DNA of 58,535 nucleotides from Bacteroidia bacterium (lineage in GTDB: Bacteria > Bacteroidota > Bacteroidia > Cytophagales > Cyclobacteriaceae). Below, piece by piece: positions 19,599-30,134 of the stretch. Position 1 is the first letter of the stretch. Each line of letters starts with the position of its first letter. Under the pieces are notes generated by a model. The model was not told the origin of the DNA and searched no databases. It worked only from the letters and a program-made list of their open reading frames with translations. The stretch is taken from contig JAUHYU010000017.1 in NCBI GenBank assembly GCA_030426345.1, positions 1 through 58,535 of the forward strand. The letters are read 5' to 3'. The position numbers were made by a program, and so were the translations under genes.

Positions 19599-20102
19599 AT
19601 GTACAAATATCTAACGTTATTGGTTTTGGGTCTATATACAGTTGGATGCACACCAAAATTAGTTACTCAAACAACTTCAGATGATTATTCGGAAGATGTA
19701 TCAGCTTTTAGACCAAAGGTTGAAGTTAAGACTGAGGAGGAACCGGTAAAAGAAACTGCTATGACGAAAAATAGAGGTTCATATGTGCCTCCCACCCATG
19801 ATATAAAAACGGAGATGGATATTATCATGGATAGTATTGCTGTACACAATCAAAATAAATTATACCTGACCTATACCATACAAGTGTATATCGGGCGAAG
19901 TAGGGAAGAGGCGAACCAAATTCGTGAACAAGTCTATCGAGCTCTCCCCGAAGAAAAACCCATGTTGGTGTACAAACAGCCAAGCTATAAGGTAAATGTT
20001 GGAAAATACTTTGATCGTGTAGAAGCGTATAAAACACTCACAACGCTCAGAGCGTCTTTTCCTGGAGCCTTGATGGTTCCAGAGCGCAATCGCATGAAAT
20101 AA
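19599..20102 (+). CDS. SPOR-domain lipoprotein
   Basis: A 167-residue protein with a lipoprotein signal (YLTLLVLGLYTVGC, lipobox cysteine about 17), an acidic linker and a C-terminal SPOR-like domain (about 90-165; YTIQVYIGRSREEANQIREQ, later VNVGKYFDRVEAYKTLTTLR). SPOR domains bind denuded glycan strands of septal peptidoglycan. It lies between secA and the M20 gene with gaps of 12 and 10 bp, so the three probably form one transcript. Confidence 0.8.
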   Translation: MYKYLTLLVLGLYTVGCTPKLVTQTTSDDYSEDVSAFRPKVEVKTEEEPVKETAMTKNRGSYVPPTHDIKTEMDIIMDSIAVHNQNKLYLTYTIQVYIGRSREEANQIREQVYRALPEEKPMLVYKQPSYKVNVGKYFDRVEAYKTLTTLRASFPGALMVPERNRMK

Positions 20103-20112
20103 AAGCACATTT

Positions 20113-21303
20113 ATGGATATTAAAGAACAGGTAAAGCGCATTGCTAACGAGATAGCCAGTGAAATTGTAGATACGAGGCATCATTTACACAGCCATCCGG
20201 AATTGTCTTTTCAGGAATTTGAGACTGCAAAGTATGTAGCGGATTCTTTGAGGAAAATGGGTCTAAATCCCATGGAAGGGATTGCAAAAACAGGAGTATC
20301 TGCACTCATTGAAGGAAAAAATCCCAGCAAAAAAGTAATTGCGCTACGAGCAGATATCGATGCACTTCCAATTACCGAAACTAATGATGTAGCTTATAAA
20401 TCTAAAAATGATGGGGTGATGCATGCTTGTGGGCATGATGTTCATACCTCATCTCTTTTGGGGACTGCGCGCATTTTGAACCAATTGAAAGACCAGTTTG
20501 AAGGTACGGTAAAGCTCATTTTTCAACCGGGGGAGGAGAAGGCTCCCGGCGGGGCATCACTGCTGATCAAAGAAGGAATATTGAAAAACCCGGCACCTCA
20601 GAATATTTTAGGGCAGCACGTAATGCCATTGATTCCTGTGGGTAAAATTGGATTTCGAGAAGGGCTCTATATGGCTAGTGCAGATGAAATATATATTACT
20701 GTAAAAGGTAAAGGGGGACATGCCGCCATGCCAGACAGAAATGTGGACCCGGTATTGATCGCTTCCCATATTATCGTGGCTCTTCAACAGGTAGTTAGCC
20801 GTTTTGCAACACCGACCACACCAACGGTTTTATCTTTTGGCAAAGTAGTCGCAGAAGGAGCCACAAATATAATTCCTAATGAAGTAAAGATTGAAGGAAC
20901 TTTTCGGACGCTCAATGAAGAGTGGAGGAAAGAAGCTAAGATAAGAATGAAAAAACTGGCTGAAGGCCTCGCAGAATCCATGGGCGGGTCTTGTGAATTC
21001 AATATTCTGGATGGCTATCCATATCTATACAACAATGAAGAGCTAACGCGACGCAATAGACAATTTGCCGTTGAATATATGGGCGAAGAAAATATTGTTG
21101 ATCTTGATATTTGGATGGCCGCAGAGGATTTTGCTTTTTATTCGCAGGAAATTGATGCGTGCTTTTATCGGCTTGGCGTACGCAATGAAGCAAAAGGCAT
21201 TACTTCAAACGTTCATACCCCTACTTTCAATATTGATGAACAAGCTCTTGAAATAGGCTCAGGACTCATGGCCTGGCTAGCAATCAATGAACTTCAATCA
21301 TAG
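20113..21303 (+). CDS. M20-family amidohydrolase
   Basis: A 396-residue M20D metallohydrolase of the N-acyl-amino-acid/hippurate hydrolase group. Metal-site motifs are visible: HSHPELSFQEFET near residue 28, MHACGHDVHTSSLLGTA (about 100-116) and FQPGEEKAPGGA (about 137-148); the dimerisation domain begins at GKGGHAAMP. Substrates are probably N-acylated amino acids or peptides in the cytoplasm. It is the last gene of the secA group and converges on the PiT-like gene. Confidence 0.9.
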   Translation: MDIKEQVKRIANEIASEIVDTRHHLHSHPELSFQEFETAKYVADSLRKMGLNPMEGIAKTGVSALIEGKNPSKKVIALRADIDALPITETNDVAYKSKNDGVMHACGHDVHTSSLLGTARILNQLKDQFEGTVKLIFQPGEEKAPGGASLLIKEGILKNPAPQNILGQHVMPLIPVGKIGFREGLYMASADEIYITVKGKGGHAAMPDRNVDPVLIASHIIVALQQVVSRFATPTTPTVLSFGKVVAEGATNIIPNEVKIEGTFRTLNEEWRKEAKIRMKKLAEGLAESMGGSCEFNILDGYPYLYNNEELTRRNRQFAVEYMGEENIVDLDIWMAAEDFAFYSQEIDACFYRLGVRNEAKGITSNVHTPTFNIDEQALEIGSGLMAWLAINELQS

Positions 21304-21356
21304 GTTAAAAAAACTAGGCTGAAGGTAATTATCTATTTAGAGGTTTTTCTTGCGGG

Positions 21357-22484
21357 CTAAAAAAACATTTCATAGACTTCTTTTCTGATGCCATCATTGA
21401 TTGCCAGTGCCAAGATAAGGGAAATGAGCAGGCCTATCAAGGCATAAAGCATGTCCTTTCCAATCATCAATGCAGCACGCCTTGTAGCTTTTTTACGTTT
21501 TTTAGTTTTATTTCTAGAAATACTAATCGCCAATTCCCTGCCTCCTAATAAACCTATAAAAAGCCATGTGGTACTCATCGGCAGCGTACTTTCATATAAT
21601 TTATAGTAAAGCAAAAGGGAATAGATCAAATCGACCAAAGTAGCGGCTCGAACATCCGTCACACCTGATTTTTCATCAACCATACCCTGTATTTTATCCC
21701 CTTTTAAATAAAACAACAAGCCGAGACCAAGAAAGATGTATCCCGCAAAGGCAACGAATTCCCATCCTGTCAAACTTCTTGGAAGGAATATGGCAATATT
21801 AGCTGCATCTTGTTGTATCCAAACAGACCACAACATACCACTGGTAATCCATTGGAAAACAACCCACATTTTATGAGGCTTTCCTTTAAAATATTTATTA
21901 ATGAATTTAGAAACAAGCAACCATACCACAAAAGCAAGAATAAAAGCCATAAAATACCCACTAAGGCTTTTATTTAGTACCCCGATGATGGCACTTGTTT
22001 TGGTCGAAAATGCGTTTAATAGCAAGAATGTTGTAGAGACAGGCATCCGCATTCTCGTCATGATCAGTAGGATCAGCGGTGCGGCCAATTGCAAGAAGGT
22101 AAACTCAGTTGGGCTTTGGTCAAATCCTTTGGAAGCCAATCGTTGATTACTAACATCTCCGCCGTACTTCGACCAACTATAATACACGGTAGCTACAAAA
22201 ATTAGCCCCATAAAAAGCCATAGGTAGTACCATTTTCGATTTTTGTTGGAAGCTATAAAAGTGCCAATGGTCTGGATACTATCGTTGGCAATGGCTGCAT
22301 ATCCTGCCAATCCAAAACCAACCCACATGGCAATGTTGCTATATGGATAAACAAGAAAGCAAAGCAGACCCAAAGAAATGATCAGCCCAATAAACAGCCG
22401 TTCTCTTTTTGCAATATCAAAAAAGCTATAAGTATTCTTAGTCAGCGTTTTTGTCTTTAGCTTATCATTAAAGGACGACGGCAT
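21357..22484 (-). CDS. PiT-like permease, divergent member
   Basis: A 375-residue polytopic membrane protein. Two repeated patches resemble the duplicated signature of PiT phosphate/sodium permeases: GYAAIANDSIQTIGTF (about 60-75) with PVSTTFLLLNAF (about 148-159), and LPMSTTWLFIGLLGGRELA in the second half. Classical PiT proteins have FANDVANA and PVSTTH, so this is a remote relative with the key N-D pair retained in only the first repeat. The substrate is unknown; phosphate is only a guess from fold. Confidence 0.65.
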   Translation of the reverse strand: MPSSFNDKLKTKTLTKNTYSFFDIAKRERLFIGLIISLGLLCFLVYPYSNIAMWVGFGLAGYAAIANDSIQTIGTFIASNKNRKWYYLWLFMGLIFVATVYYSWSKYGGDVSNQRLASKGFDQSPTEFTFLQLAAPLILLIMTRMRMPVSTTFLLLNAFSTKTSAIIGVLNKSLSGYFMAFILAFVVWLLVSKFINKYFKGKPHKMWVVFQWITSGMLWSVWIQQDAANIAIFLPRSLTGWEFVAFAGYIFLGLGLLFYLKGDKIQGMVDEKSGVTDVRAATLVDLIYSLLLYYKLYESTLPMSTTWLFIGLLGGRELAISISRNKTKKRKKATRRAALMIGKDMLYALIGLLISLILALAINDGIRKEVYEMFF

Positions 22485-22599
22485 GAATCATTTTTAAATC
22501 GGAGATGCTGAAATTTTTTACAAATCTAAAAATACTTCGCAATTTTAATGTTAAGAAATTGTTAAACACATATTTCTTCTCGTAATGGAAAATAAATGA

Positions 22600-22623
22600 T
22601 TCATGGATTTTTAAGGCATTTTG
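22600..22623 (-). repeat. CCATG dispersed repeat, half-copy
   Basis: Plus strand TTCATGGATTTTTAAGGCAT then TTTG, in the 196-bp divergent gap between the PiT-like and NfeD genes. A weaker relative (TTTCATGGATTTGG) sits at 24070-24083 after the NfeD gene. Confidence 0.65.
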
Positions 22624-22675
22624 ACATCTATAACTAATTTGAATCAACATAATCCTATATAAACAGTTTATTCAT

Positions 22676-22683
22676 TAATTTTG
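22676..22683 (+). promoter_or_regulatory. -7 box for the NfeD gene
   Basis: TAATTTTG matches TAnnTTTG. It overlaps the TTG at 22681 and so argues for the ATG at 22699 as the true start. Confidence 0.4.
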
Positions 22684-22698
22684 TGCGTATTGAAAATA

Positions 22699-24051
22699 AT
22701 GAAAATGAGATATACCATTGGATTTGGAATAATGCTTTTGTTGCTTTTCGGAAGAACGATATTTGCTTCTACTGAAGATAAGCAAAAAGTATTCGTGATG
22801 AAAATTGATGCTGAAATCGACCCTAGAACCAATCGATATGCAGATTTGGCACTACAGGAAGCAAAGGATGTAGAAGCAGATATCGTAATTTTGGAATTGG
22901 ATACATACGGTGGGGCCGTTAACGATGCGGATGACATCAGAACCCGCATCTTGGAATTTGAAAAACCGGTTTGGGTTTTTATAAACAAGGATGCAGCATC
23001 TGCGGGTGCGCTTATTTCCATTGCTTGTGATAGTATCTATATGGCACCCGGCTCCAGCATTGGTGCTGCCACGGTAGTAGTGGGTGGCACAGGGGAGGCT
23101 GCCCCCGATAAATATCAGTCTTATATGCGGTCTATCATGAGGTCTACAGCAGAAGCCAAAGGCCGCAATCCAAAAATTGCTGAGGCCATGGTAGATCAGG
23201 AAATCGCAATTGACAGCGTCACAGAAGCGGGCAAAGTGCTGACTTTTAGCACTTCTGAAGCTATCAAATATAATTTTTGCGAAGCGCAAGTATCATCTGT
23301 GGAGGATATTCTGAAAAGGAATGGTGTAGAGGATTATGAAATTATAAAATTTGAACTCAGTCTTTCAGAGCGCATCATCAAGATGTTTTTAAACCCGTTT
23401 GTTAGCGGGATTTTGATTTTGGTGATTATTGGAGGGATATATTTTGAATTACAGACTCCGGGAGTAGGGTTTCCGATATTGGCATCGATCATTGCTGCGA
23501 TCTTGTATTTTGTGCCCTATTATTTGAATGGGTTGGCAGCTAACTGGGAGATCGTCATTTTTTTCGTGGGGATTTTGCTATTGGTTTTAGAAGTGTTTGT
23601 AATCCCAGGATTTGGTATTGCAGGAATTGCGGGTCTTCTTTTAATCGTTGGATCACTGATACTTGTGATGGTAAACAATGATATGCTGGATTTTTCGTTT
23701 GTTGATGCAGATGAAATTACGAAAGCAGTAGCCGCCGCATTGACAGGATTAATGGCAGCAGTATTGCTGATGTTTTTTGGTGGGGTACGGCTTACGCAAA
23801 CTGAAATATTCAAACGAATCTCTCTCGAAGATACACAACAGAGGAGCGATGGGTACACGTCCAATTTTGACCAACATTCATATCTTGGTATGACAGGTAC
23901 TTCCTATACTGTTTTGAGACCAAGCGGAAAAATTATGATAGATGGTGAATTGAAAGACGCTTTTACGCGTGGGGAGTACATAGGCAAAGACAGGCCTATA
24001 GAAGTAATTGAAGAAAGTGGCACCTCATTGAAAGTAAAAGAGATATCATAG
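22699..24051 (+). CDS. NfeD-family membrane serine protease
   Basis: A 451-residue NfeD-like protein: signal peptide, ClpP-class protease domain (about 25-210), several membrane helices (about 225-360) and a C-terminal OB-fold NfeD domain (about 380-450, LGMTGTSYTVLRPSGKIMID). The catalytic serine is in DAASAGALISIACD and the glycine-rich oxyanion region is DTYGGAVNDAD. Such proteases act with flotillin-like partners in membrane quality control; no partner gene is adjacent. I chose the ATG at 22699 over a TTG at 22681. Confidence 0.88.
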   Translation: MKMRYTIGFGIMLLLLFGRTIFASTEDKQKVFVMKIDAEIDPRTNRYADLALQEAKDVEADIVILELDTYGGAVNDADDIRTRILEFEKPVWVFINKDAASAGALISIACDSIYMAPGSSIGAATVVVGGTGEAAPDKYQSYMRSIMRSTAEAKGRNPKIAEAMVDQEIAIDSVTEAGKVLTFSTSEAIKYNFCEAQVSSVEDILKRNGVEDYEIIKFELSLSERIIKMFLNPFVSGILILVIIGGIYFELQTPGVGFPILASIIAAILYFVPYYLNGLAANWEIVIFFVGILLLVLEVFVIPGFGIAGIAGLLLIVGSLILVMVNNDMLDFSFVDADEITKAVAAALTGLMAAVLLMFFGGVRLTQTEIFKRISLEDTQQRSDGYTSNFDQHSYLGMTGTSYTVLRPSGKIMIDGELKDAFTRGEYIGKDRPIEVIEESGTSLKVKEIS

Positions 24052-24126
24052 AGTTTTTACGGTTACGGATTTCATGGATTTGGAATAAAATATTGACATA
24101 AAATAAAGCTAATAGAGTAAGGAAAT

Positions 24127-25557
24127 ATGTGTGCAAAAGTCATAAAATTAGTTGCGTTTTTTTGCTTTGGGGTTAACCTGTTGGCACATGCTGATGATCC
24201 GGCGTATCGAATTGCAGTAAAGATTGATAAGTTTCAAGGGGATGTATGCTACCTCGGATATCCGTACGGTGACAAGAAATACCTGGCTGATACGGCAGAA
24301 CTCAATGATCAAGGAGAATTTGTGTTTGAGGGGGCCAAACCGCTGGACGGCGGGTTATACTTTATTTATAATCCAAAGAATTTGTATTTTGATCTAATCG
24401 TTGCCGAACCTGAGTTTCGATTGGAAACTGATACACTTGATTACATCGCCCATATGAAAACAGAAGGGTCTATGGAAAATCAGGTGTTTTTTGAGTTCCA
24501 AAGGTTTATGCGCGTTAAGCAAAAAAAAGCAAGTGAGCTCAATGAGCAAATTAAAAATACAGATAACCAGACCGAAAAGGGTCGTTTGACTGATGAACTT
24601 GATCAACTGGACAAAGAAGTGAAATCATACAGGTCAAATTTACTTACCAAACATGCTAATACATTTGCTGCAAAATTCATCAGATCAACGATTGATATTG
24701 AAGTGCCTGAAGCTCCGAAGGATGATCAAGGAAATCCATTAGACCCAAATTTTGGTTATAATTATTATAAGAAACATTACTTTGATAATGTTGATTTTTC
24801 GGATTCAAAAATGTTGCGTACGCCTAATTTTTATGGAAAAATCAATGATTATCTCGAAAAAACCACTGTAAAGCATCCGGATTCTATCATTGCTTCGGCG
24901 CATACCATTATCGAAAAGGCAAGGGCAAATGACGAGGTTTTCCGCTATTGCGTGGTCAATATCACCTATAAATATGAAACCTCCAATATCATGGGAATGG
25001 ATGCAGTATTTGTTGATCTTTCAGAAAGTTACTATTTATCAGGCGATGCATTCTGGGCAGATTCTACCCTTCTGACTAAAATTAAGGATCGGGTTGGCCG
25101 GACAAAGCCAAACCTTATTGGAAAAAGGGCACCCAAAATGGTTTTGCTCGATACGCTGATGCGTCCAGTATCTTTATACACTTTGAAGTCCGATTATACA
25201 GTATTGTATTTTTACGATCCTGAATGTGGACATTGCAAAAAGAAGACGCCGGTTTTGAAGAAGTTATATGATGAAAAACTAAAGGGAATGGGCGTGCAGG
25301 TAGTAGCCGTGGATATAAAAAAGGAAACCCATCTATGGAAAAAATACATTAAGGAGCAGGACTTGAACTGGATAAATCTGGCAGACCCAGAAATCAGATC
25401 TAATTTTAGATACGAATATAATATTGAAACAACACCCCAAATTTATGTTTTGGACAGTGACATGAAAATCATTGCCAAAAAGCTGGATGTGGAACAAATC
25501 GAAGATTTTGTAAACCGCCAGATTGAATTGAACGCTCAAAGTCAAAACCCGGGCTAA
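24127..25557 (+). CDS. Secreted thioredoxin-fold (TlpA-like) protein
   Basis: A 476-residue exported protein: signal peptide (about 1-22), a beta-rich N-terminal domain like DUF4369 (about 26-110), a helical middle domain, and a C-terminal thioredoxin/redoxin domain (about 335-470) with the active-site CGHC at 367-370. Bacteroidota carry many such envelope disulfide reductases. TTPQIYVLD (about 437) is the cis-proline loop. It stands alone and converges on gcvP across a palindromic terminator. Confidence 0.85.
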   Translation: MCAKVIKLVAFFCFGVNLLAHADDPAYRIAVKIDKFQGDVCYLGYPYGDKKYLADTAELNDQGEFVFEGAKPLDGGLYFIYNPKNLYFDLIVAEPEFRLETDTLDYIAHMKTEGSMENQVFFEFQRFMRVKQKKASELNEQIKNTDNQTEKGRLTDELDQLDKEVKSYRSNLLTKHANTFAAKFIRSTIDIEVPEAPKDDQGNPLDPNFGYNYYKKHYFDNVDFSDSKMLRTPNFYGKINDYLEKTTVKHPDSIIASAHTIIEKARANDEVFRYCVVNITYKYETSNIMGMDAVFVDLSESYYLSGDAFWADSTLLTKIKDRVGRTKPNLIGKRAPKMVLLDTLMRPVSLYTLKSDYTVLYFYDPECGHCKKKTPVLKKLYDEKLKGMGVQVVAVDIKKETHLWKKYIKEQDLNWINLADPEIRSNFRYEYNIETTPQIYVLDSDMKIIAKKLDVEQIEDFVNRQIELNAQSQNPG

Positions 25558-25563
25558 GCCTGA

Positions 25564-25595
25564 TTCATGGAAATAAAGGCCTTTATTTCCATGAA
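25564..25595. terminator. Perfect 32-bp palindrome between convergent genes
   Basis: TTCATGGAAATAAAGG is followed directly by its exact reverse complement. It lies between the stops of the TlpA-like gene and gcvP and probably terminates both. It is built from two CCATG-repeat-like half-sites in reversed order: the centre is AGGCCT and the CCATGAA ends face outward. Confidence 0.65.
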
Positions 25596-25611
25596 TATTA
25601 GATTTTTTGGA

Positions 25612-28530
25612 TTAGGCCAAGTTCGGCTCTAAGGCACTTTCAGTTTCATATGAACTGATCGGCAGACAACTGCACATCAAATTCCTATCGCCGTAGGCAC
25701 TGTCAATTCTTCCGATAGCAGGCCAGAATTTATTTTCGGCAATATGTGGCAGAGGAAATGCTGCTTTTTGTCTACTGTAAGGCAATTCCCATTTTTCAGA
25801 AGTAATCAATTTCATGGTGTGCGGTGCATTTTTCAGCACGTTATTTGCCGAATCGGAAGTGCCATCTTCCACCTCTCTGATTTCATTACGAATAGAGATC
25901 ATCGCTTCGCAAAACCTGTCCAATTCTTCCAAAGATTCACTTTCCGTTGGCTCTACCATGAGCGTACCTGCAACTGGGAAAGAAACCGTTGGGGCATGAA
26001 ATCCATAATCCATCAATCGTTTGGCGATGTCTTCCACTTCTATTCCCACTTTTTTAAATTCGCGGCAATCCAAAATCATCTCATGGGCACATTTCCCATC
26101 AGCACCGGCATATAATATTGGATAGTGGTTTTCTAGATTTGCTTTAATATAATTTGCATTGAGGATGGCCAGTTTGGTGGCATTTGTCAGGCCTTTAGCC
26201 CCCATCATTTTTATATATGCATAAGAAATCGGTAAAATACCCGCACTGCCATGTAGGGCCGATGATACCGCCGTCAATTGATTTTTCTCTGAGTGATTGA
26301 TAAGCGGATTCCCGGGTAAAAATTCTACAAGATGTGAAGCCACGCAAATCGGGCCAACTCCAGGTCCACCGCCTCCATGAGGAATACAAAATGTCTTGTG
26401 AAGGTTTAAATGACAGACGTCAGCGCCAATTTCACCTGGACTTGTCAGCCCTACTTGAGCGTTCATGTTAGCTCCGTCCATATACACTTGCCCGCCATTT
26501 TCATGGATTATTTGGCACATTTCTTTGATGCCTTCTTCGAAAACGCCATGAGTCGATGGGTACGTGACCATCAATGCTGCCAAGTTATCTTTATGTTCCT
26601 GAGCCTTCTTTCTTAAATCTTCGATATTGATGTTGCCATTGTCATCGCATGCAACAATGACTACGCTAGTCCCAGCCATTACTGCACTGGCAGGATTGGT
26701 GCCATGTGCTGATGAGGGAATAAGGGTAATATTCCTATGGCCTTGTCCGATATGATCCAGATAGGCTTTGATGACTAAAAGACCTGCATATTCTCCCTGA
26801 GCCCCAGAATTTGGTTGCAATGATGTAGCAGCAAACCCGGTAATTTCTGTAAGATAAGATTCCAACTCTGCAAAAAGGGTATAATATCCATCAACCTGAT
26901 CTCTTGGTGCAAATGGGTGGATACTACCAAATTCCGGCCAAGTGACTGGAATCATCTCAGTAGTTGCGTTCAACTTCATCGTGCAAGACCCCAATGAAAT
27001 CATCGAATGCACTAGCGAAAGATCTTTGTTTTCAAGTTTTTTAATATACCTAAGCAGTTCGTGCTCGGTATGAAACTTGTTGAAAATGTCATGGGTCAGA
27101 AAGTCGCTTGTTCTTCTCAGCGCATTTGGGATTTGTATATTTACAGAATCAGCAATGGCTTCCATTTCATCATTGGAAATAGACTTGTCGGAGGCTTCTG
27201 CAAATACCTGCAGAATTTGAAATAGATCAGGAATCTCACAGGTTTCATCCAAGGCAACCAAGACAGAATTATCTTGAAAATAGTTGAAATTGAAATTTTT
27301 GTTCTCAGCTATTTGACGAATCCGAGCGATCGCCTTCTGATCTTCAATTTTAACTTTTACAGTATCAAAAAATGTATTTTCCGACGTATTATATCCTAGT
27401 TGCTTTAGTCCTGTTTTGAGTACTTGGCCTAGTAAATGTATTTTTGTTGCAATGCGCTTTATCCCTTCGGAACCATGATACACGGCATACATGCCGGCCA
27501 TTACGGCCAAAAGCACTTGTGCTGTGCAAATATTACTGGTAGCTTTTTCACGACGAATATGCTGCTCTCTGGTTTGCAGCGCCATTCGATATCCGGGATT
27601 TCCATGTTTGTCAATAGAACTACCTATGATCCTGCCAGGAATTTGGCGCTTGTATTTATCTAGCGTAGCAATATATGCAGCATGAGGACCGCCATATCCA
27701 AGGGGAACGCCAAATCTTTGTGTGGTTCCTACTACAACATCTGCACCGATTTCACCAGGAGGAGTAAGGAGCGCCAAGCTGAGCAGGTCGGCGGCTACCG
27801 CTATGGAAATATCATGCTTTTTTGCCTCTTCAAACAGCAAAGTATAGTCATGGGCTTCGCCGTATTTGTTTGGATACTGTACCAAAATCCCATAAAGTTC
27901 GGGGTCAGAAAGATCAGCCTCGGCATAATTTCCAATGACCAATTCTATCCCAACAGGCAATGATCTGGTTTTGAGAATGTCTATCGTTTGATCAAAGACA
28001 TTTTCATCTACAAAAAATTTGTGTGCTGACTTTTTAGATCCCTTTCGCAATCCTGCCAACATCGACATGGCTTCGGCAGCAGCGGTTCCTTCATCAAGTA
28101 AGGATGCATTGGCGATTTCCATTCCCGTCAGGTCAATCACCATTGTCTGAAAATTGATCAAAGCCTCTAATCTTCCTTGTGCAATTTCTGCCTGATAGGG
28201 AGTGTATGCCGTGTACCAACCCGGATTTTCCAGAATGTTCCGTTGGATTACAGTTGGCGTTTTTGTGCCGTAGTAGCCCTGTCCGATCAGGGATTTGAAT
28301 ATTTTGTTTTTGGAAGCAAGTGTTTTGGTTTCGTTGAGAAACGCATGCTCGGTGAGAGGTTCAGGCAACTGGATATTTTTTTTCAGTCTAATAGACTTAG
28401 GAACTGTTTGATCGATGAGCTCATCGATGGAATTTACCCCTATCTTATTAAGTTTTTTTACGGTAGAAGTATCAAATTTTCCATGATGTCTGTATTCAAA
28501 AATATCCTGCGGTTTCAGATTACCCTTCAT
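25612..28530 (-). CDS. gcvP: Glycine dehydrogenase (decarboxylating), P-protein
   Basis: A 972-residue fused P1-P2 GcvP that decarboxylates glycine with pyridoxal phosphate and passes the aminomethyl group to lipoyl-H protein. The PLP lysine lies in [20 protein letters not shown] (about residue 720). Other family marks are [19 protein letters not shown] near the N-terminus and [16 protein letters not shown]. The length is normal. A minus-strand TACATTTG box is at 28575-28582. It is separated from gcvT in this genome region. Confidence 0.97.
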   Translation of the reverse strand: MKGNLKPQDIFEYRHHGKFDTSTVKKLNKIGVNSIDELIDQTVPKSIRLKKNIQLPEPLTEHAFLNETKTLASKNKIFKSLIGQGYYGTKTPTVIQRNILENPGWYTAYTPYQAEIAQGRLEALINFQTMVIDLTGMEIANASLLDEGTAAAEAMSMLAGLRKGSKKSAHKFFVDENVFDQTIDILKTRSLPVGIELVIGNYAEADLSDPELYGILVQYPNKYGEAHDYTLLFEEAKKHDISIAVAADLLSLALLTPPGEIGADVVVGTTQRFGVPLGYGGPHAAYIATLDKYKRQIPGRIIGSSIDKHGNPGYRMALQTREQHIRREKATSNICTAQVLLAVMAGMYAVYHGSEGIKRIATKIHLLGQVLKTGLKQLGYNTSENTFFDTVKVKIEDQKAIARIRQIAENKNFNFNYFQDNSVLVALDETCEIPDLFQILQVFAEASDKSISNDEMEAIADSVNIQIPNALRRTSDFLTHDIFNKFHTEHELLRYIKKLENKDLSLVHSMISLGSCTMKLNATTEMIPVTWPEFGSIHPFAPRDQVDGYYTLFAELESYLTEITGFAATSLQPNSGAQGEYAGLLVIKAYLDHIGQGHRNITLIPSSAHGTNPASAVMAGTSVVIVACDDNGNINIEDLRKKAQEHKDNLAALMVTYPSTHGVFEEGIKEMCQIIHENGGQVYMDGANMNAQVGLTSPGEIGADVCHLNLHKTFCIPHGGGGPGVGPICVASHLVEFLPGNPLINHSEKNQLTAVSSALHGSAGILPISYAYIKMMGAKGLTNATKLAILNANYIKANLENHYPILYAGADGKCAHEMILDCREFKKVGIEVEDIAKRLMDYGFHAPTVSFPVAGTLMVEPTESESLEELDRFCEAMISIRNEIREVEDGTSDSANNVLKNAPHTMKLITSEKWELPYSRQKAAFPLPHIAENKFWPAIGRIDSAYGDRNLMCSCLPISSYETESALEPNLA

Positions 28531-28574
28531 AATGGTATTAAATGCTAAATGAACGACTTGCTAAAAATAAGTTG

Positions 28575-28582
28575 CAAATGTA
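28575..28582 (-). promoter_or_regulatory. -7 box for gcvP
   Basis: TACATTTG on the minus strand matches TAnnTTTG, 44 bp upstream of the start. No -33 box at the right distance is seen. Confidence 0.35.
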
Positions 28583-28655
28583 TGATTTATTGAGGAGAAA
28601 AATGATAATTGAAGGTGTAATAATCTACCAACTTATCAATTTGAAACTGTCAGGC

Positions 28656-28680
28656 GATTCATGGGTTCTTGATGGTTTTC
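28656..28680 (-). repeat. CCATG dispersed repeat, diverged half-copy
   Basis: Minus-strand AAAACCATCAAGAACCCATG then AATC, about 20 bp past the helicase stop. It matches the family with three substitutions. Confidence 0.5.
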
Positions 28681-28698
28681 GCCTTGGTTTTTTGCCAA

Positions 28699-30000
28699 TT
28701 ACCTTCGCTTGGCCCGCTTATCTTTCTTTTTATAGGCCTCAATTTTTGCTTTGTTTTTCTTTTCGTGAAAAGCACCTTTAAAATCAGGGTTTTTAAATCG
28801 TTTGATTTTATCAATCTCCATGGCAATCTCCCGAGCTTCGTCTTTGCCCGTTGCCGGGATTTTCAACTCATTGGGCAATGGTCTGGTTTCTATGGATTCT
28901 GATATGATTTTTTCAATATCTTTCAGGTGCATCTCCTCAGACTCATCCGCGAAGGAAATCGCAATACCCGAATTCTCCGCTCGACCCGTTCTTCCAATCC
29001 GATGCACATATTCTTCGTGCTTTCTGGGAACATCAAAATTGATAACATGACTCACCATATCTACATCCAGCCCCCGGGCAGAGACATCTGTAGTCACTAG
29101 AACTCTAACTTTTTCATTTTTAAAATCATTGAATGCATTGATCCGGCTATTTTGGCCTTTGTTGCCATGGATTACGCGCACTTGTTCATTCAATTTTCTT
29201 TCTAAAAAGCGAAAGACATTATTGGCAATTTCTTTGGTACGTGTAAATACCATGACCTTGTCGAAGGACTCATCGCTGAGCAGATATTCCAATAAATTAA
29301 TTTTTGTCTTTAAGTTTGGCGTTCTGTAAAAATAATGCTCTACAGTTTCAGCAGTTGTGCTTTGCGGGGTCACTTCTATGCGCTGTGGAAACTCCAGAAA
29401 CTCATCTGCAAAATATTGCACCTTGTCAGGGAATGTTGCTGAGAACAATAAGTTCTGCCGTTTTCTTGGGATTTTTTCAAATATTTCACGGAGTTGTGGC
29501 GCAAAACCCATGTCCATCATTTTGTCAGCTTCATCAAGCACAAAGGTTTTGATTTCTTTCGTATTTAGCACACCTCTTCTGTACAAATCCAAAAACCTGC
29601 CGGGAGTAGAAACGATGATGTCCACGCCTTTTTCTATTTCTTCTATTTGTGTTTTTGGGCCGATTCCACCATATAAGCATACATTTCTGGTTCCGCAATA
29701 AGTAGATAGTTGCTGTAGATTTTCAAATATTTGCAGTGTTAACTCCTTGCCTGGTGCGAGTATCACAGCCCTTGGATTCATGCCCTGGGCATATTTTACC
29801 TTATAGAGTATAGGAAGTAAAAATGCGGCAGTTTTGCCTGTCCCAGTCTGTGCAATTCCAATAAGGTCATGGCCTGATAGGATTTTCGGAATAGCTTTTT
29901 GCTGAATAGGGGTAGGGGTGCTATACCCAATATCGTCAATGGCATTGAGGAGTTGGCGATTTAATTTAAAATCTTCGAAATGCATTACTTTATTGGACAT
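28699..30000 (-). CDS. DEAD-box RNA helicase (RhlE-like)
   Basis: A 433-residue ATP-dependent RNA helicase. Motifs are in order: Q-motif region TPTPIQQKAIP, Walker A AQTGTGKTAAFLLP, DEAD in FVLDEADKMMDMGF, SAT in LLFSATFPDK, and motif VI HRIGRTGRA. A lysine/arginine-rich C-terminus (KKNKAKIEAYKKKDKRAKRR) may bind RNA. The start is set at the ATG at 30000 (MSNKVMHFEDF); an upstream ATG at 30021 is in frame but less family-like. Likely roles are ribosome assembly or RNA decay. Confidence 0.93.
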   Translation of the reverse strand: MSNKVMHFEDFKLNRQLLNAIDDIGYSTPTPIQQKAIPKILSGHDLIGIAQTGTGKTAAFLLPILYKVKYAQGMNPRAVILAPGKELTLQIFENLQQLSTYCGTRNVCLYGGIGPKTQIEEIEKGVDIIVSTPGRFLDLYRRGVLNTKEIKTFVLDEADKMMDMGFAPQLREIFEKIPRKRQNLLFSATFPDKVQYFADEFLEFPQRIEVTPQSTTAETVEHYFYRTPNLKTKINLLEYLLSDESFDKVMVFTRTKEIANNVFRFLERKLNEQVRVIHGNKGQNSRINAFNDFKNEKVRVLVTTDVSARGLDVDMVSHVINFDVPRKHEEYVHRIGRTGRAENSGIAISFADESEEMHLKDIEKIISESIETRPLPNELKIPATGKDEAREIAMEIDKIKRFKNPDFKGAFHEKKNKAKIEAYKKKDKRAKRR

Positions 30001-30134
30001 AAAACATTTAATTTGGCTCAAATAATGGTTGCTATAAAGCGCAATTTATTCGTAAAACTAATTATTGCCAGTCAATAAATTGACAGTAGCCGTAAAATCA
30101 TCCAATATAATTACAAGCGTTAAACAAAGAAACA

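Noticed and set aside
20262-20282. CCCATGG stretch in the M20 gene
   Set aside because: Only the core matches; the AAAAGCC arm is absent.
26490-26515. TTCATGGATTATTTGGC stretch in gcvP
   Set aside because: It encodes the conserved IIHENGG region of GcvP, so it is explained by the protein.
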